Below, in pieces: positions 63,737-64,000 of a DNA stretch of 64,000 nt (position 1 is the first letter of the stretch; every line of letters starts with the position of its first letter). The notes below the pieces were generated by a model. It worked only from the letters and a program-made list of their open reading frames with translations, searched no databases and was not told the origin of the DNA. The position numbers and the translations under genes were made by a program. Origin of the DNA: Streptomyces sp. WM4235 (GTDB taxonomy: Bacteria; Actinomycetota; Actinomycetes; Streptomycetales; Streptomycetaceae); contig NZ_LGDE01000113.1 in NCBI RefSeq assembly GCF_001279725.1, positions 29,756-93,755 on the forward strand. Reading direction: 5' to 3'.

Positions 63737-64000
63737 GAGGGGCTCCCTGGATGCGGGGGGTGGTGGCCGTGCGACCCCGGCGGGGCGCGGCCATGGTTGC
63801 GGCGCCGGATGTCGCACGGGTGGGCGCCAGGTGACAGGTTGCCGACATGGGCACGTCACATCAAGTCGTCCAACGGTCCCCGGATGTGCGGAAGTTGTGA
63901 TTCCGGGCCGTGGGGTGGGGGCGATCCGGGGCCAACGGCACAAAGCGGGCGCGCGCGGAGGGGTGGGCGGTGTCGCGCGGAGGCGTGGGCGGTGCGGGGC
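63737..64000. other. Upstream region to window end, no gene seen
   Basis: Promoter region of the nuclease gene. Short GC-rich repeats (GGAGGxGTGGGCGGTG twice near 63958-63995) occur at the end. No coding frame is convincing. Confidence 0.4.

Overview
This window is a high-GC actinobacterial chromosome segment, almost certainly Streptomyces. The reasons are strong G/C bias at third codon positions, frequent GTG starts, several apparently leaderless promoters, Streptomyces-type families (a zinc-ribbon membrane protein resembling the SCO2400 family, DUF3145, DUF3052, a PucR-type FasR regulator beside fabD-fabH-acpP-fabF), and a gene order that, from memory, resembles the S. coelicolor fab/aceE/ter region. 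No rRNA genes or CRISPR arrays were found. One complete tRNA gene and one displaced 3' half of a tRNA are present.

Layout. 1-8.7 kb: a truncated glutamate-cysteine-ligase-like gene, an MFS exporter, a fused acetyl-CoA carboxylase carboxyltransferase, an AraC/GyrI regulator, a LysE exporter divergent from an Lrp regulator, and an MreB-like gene translationally coupled to a GAF histidine kinase. 8.9-21.1 kb: secreted lipase, zinc-ribbon membrane protein, a redox module (MarR regulator, NADP oxidoreductase, Ohr peroxidase), EI24 protein, imine-reductase-like enzyme with divergent HxlR regulator, an AraC regulator with a candidate iron box, a coupled nitrilase/acetyltransferase pair, and a TetR regulator divergent from a GH3 beta-glucosidase. 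21.2-28.6 kb: SGNH lipoprotein, DUF3145, then the primary fatty-acid operon fabD-fabH-acpP-fabF with fasR upstream, and a pirin. 28.6-37.1 kb: serine hydrolase, MerR/aldo-keto reductase pair, DUF4429, alpha/beta hydrolase, TetR/MFS efflux pair, I36-type inhibitor, ion channel. 37.2-41.5 kb: aceE, DUF3052, AhpE-type peroxiredoxin. 41.6-51.4 kb: a tellurite/Ter stress island: two TerD, a DUF475 TerC-like membrane protein, a TerA-like protein, a TerD with a Pro-rich tail, and a biosynthetic operon of CitE-like lyase, a fused double phosphoribosyltransferase protein and a HAD phosphatase, followed by an O-methyltransferase. 51.4-54.0 kb: small zinc-ribbon, DUF4383 and coiled-coil genes. Three unrelated tandem repeats cluster at 3' ends of genes here.

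53.99-57.67 kb is a degenerate integrative element inserted in a tRNA-Val(UAC) gene. It is bounded by a 44-bp direct repeat (43/44 identical) made of the tRNA 3' part. Inside are a frameshifted C-terminal integrase remnant, a small ORF, a 152-bp palindromic block, a Fic AMP-transferase gene with a self-inhibitory motif, and an unknown gene. The displaced original tRNA end keeps its own terminator outside the right repeat. 57.8-64 kb holds membrane and secreted proteins (a possible TRADD-N-associated 2-TM protein, DUF2277, DedA, PhoD phosphatase, secreted HNH nuclease).

The most unusual systems are the Ter biosynthetic operon with its fused phosphoribosyltransferases and DVQ repeat, and the tRNA-borne element carrying Fic.
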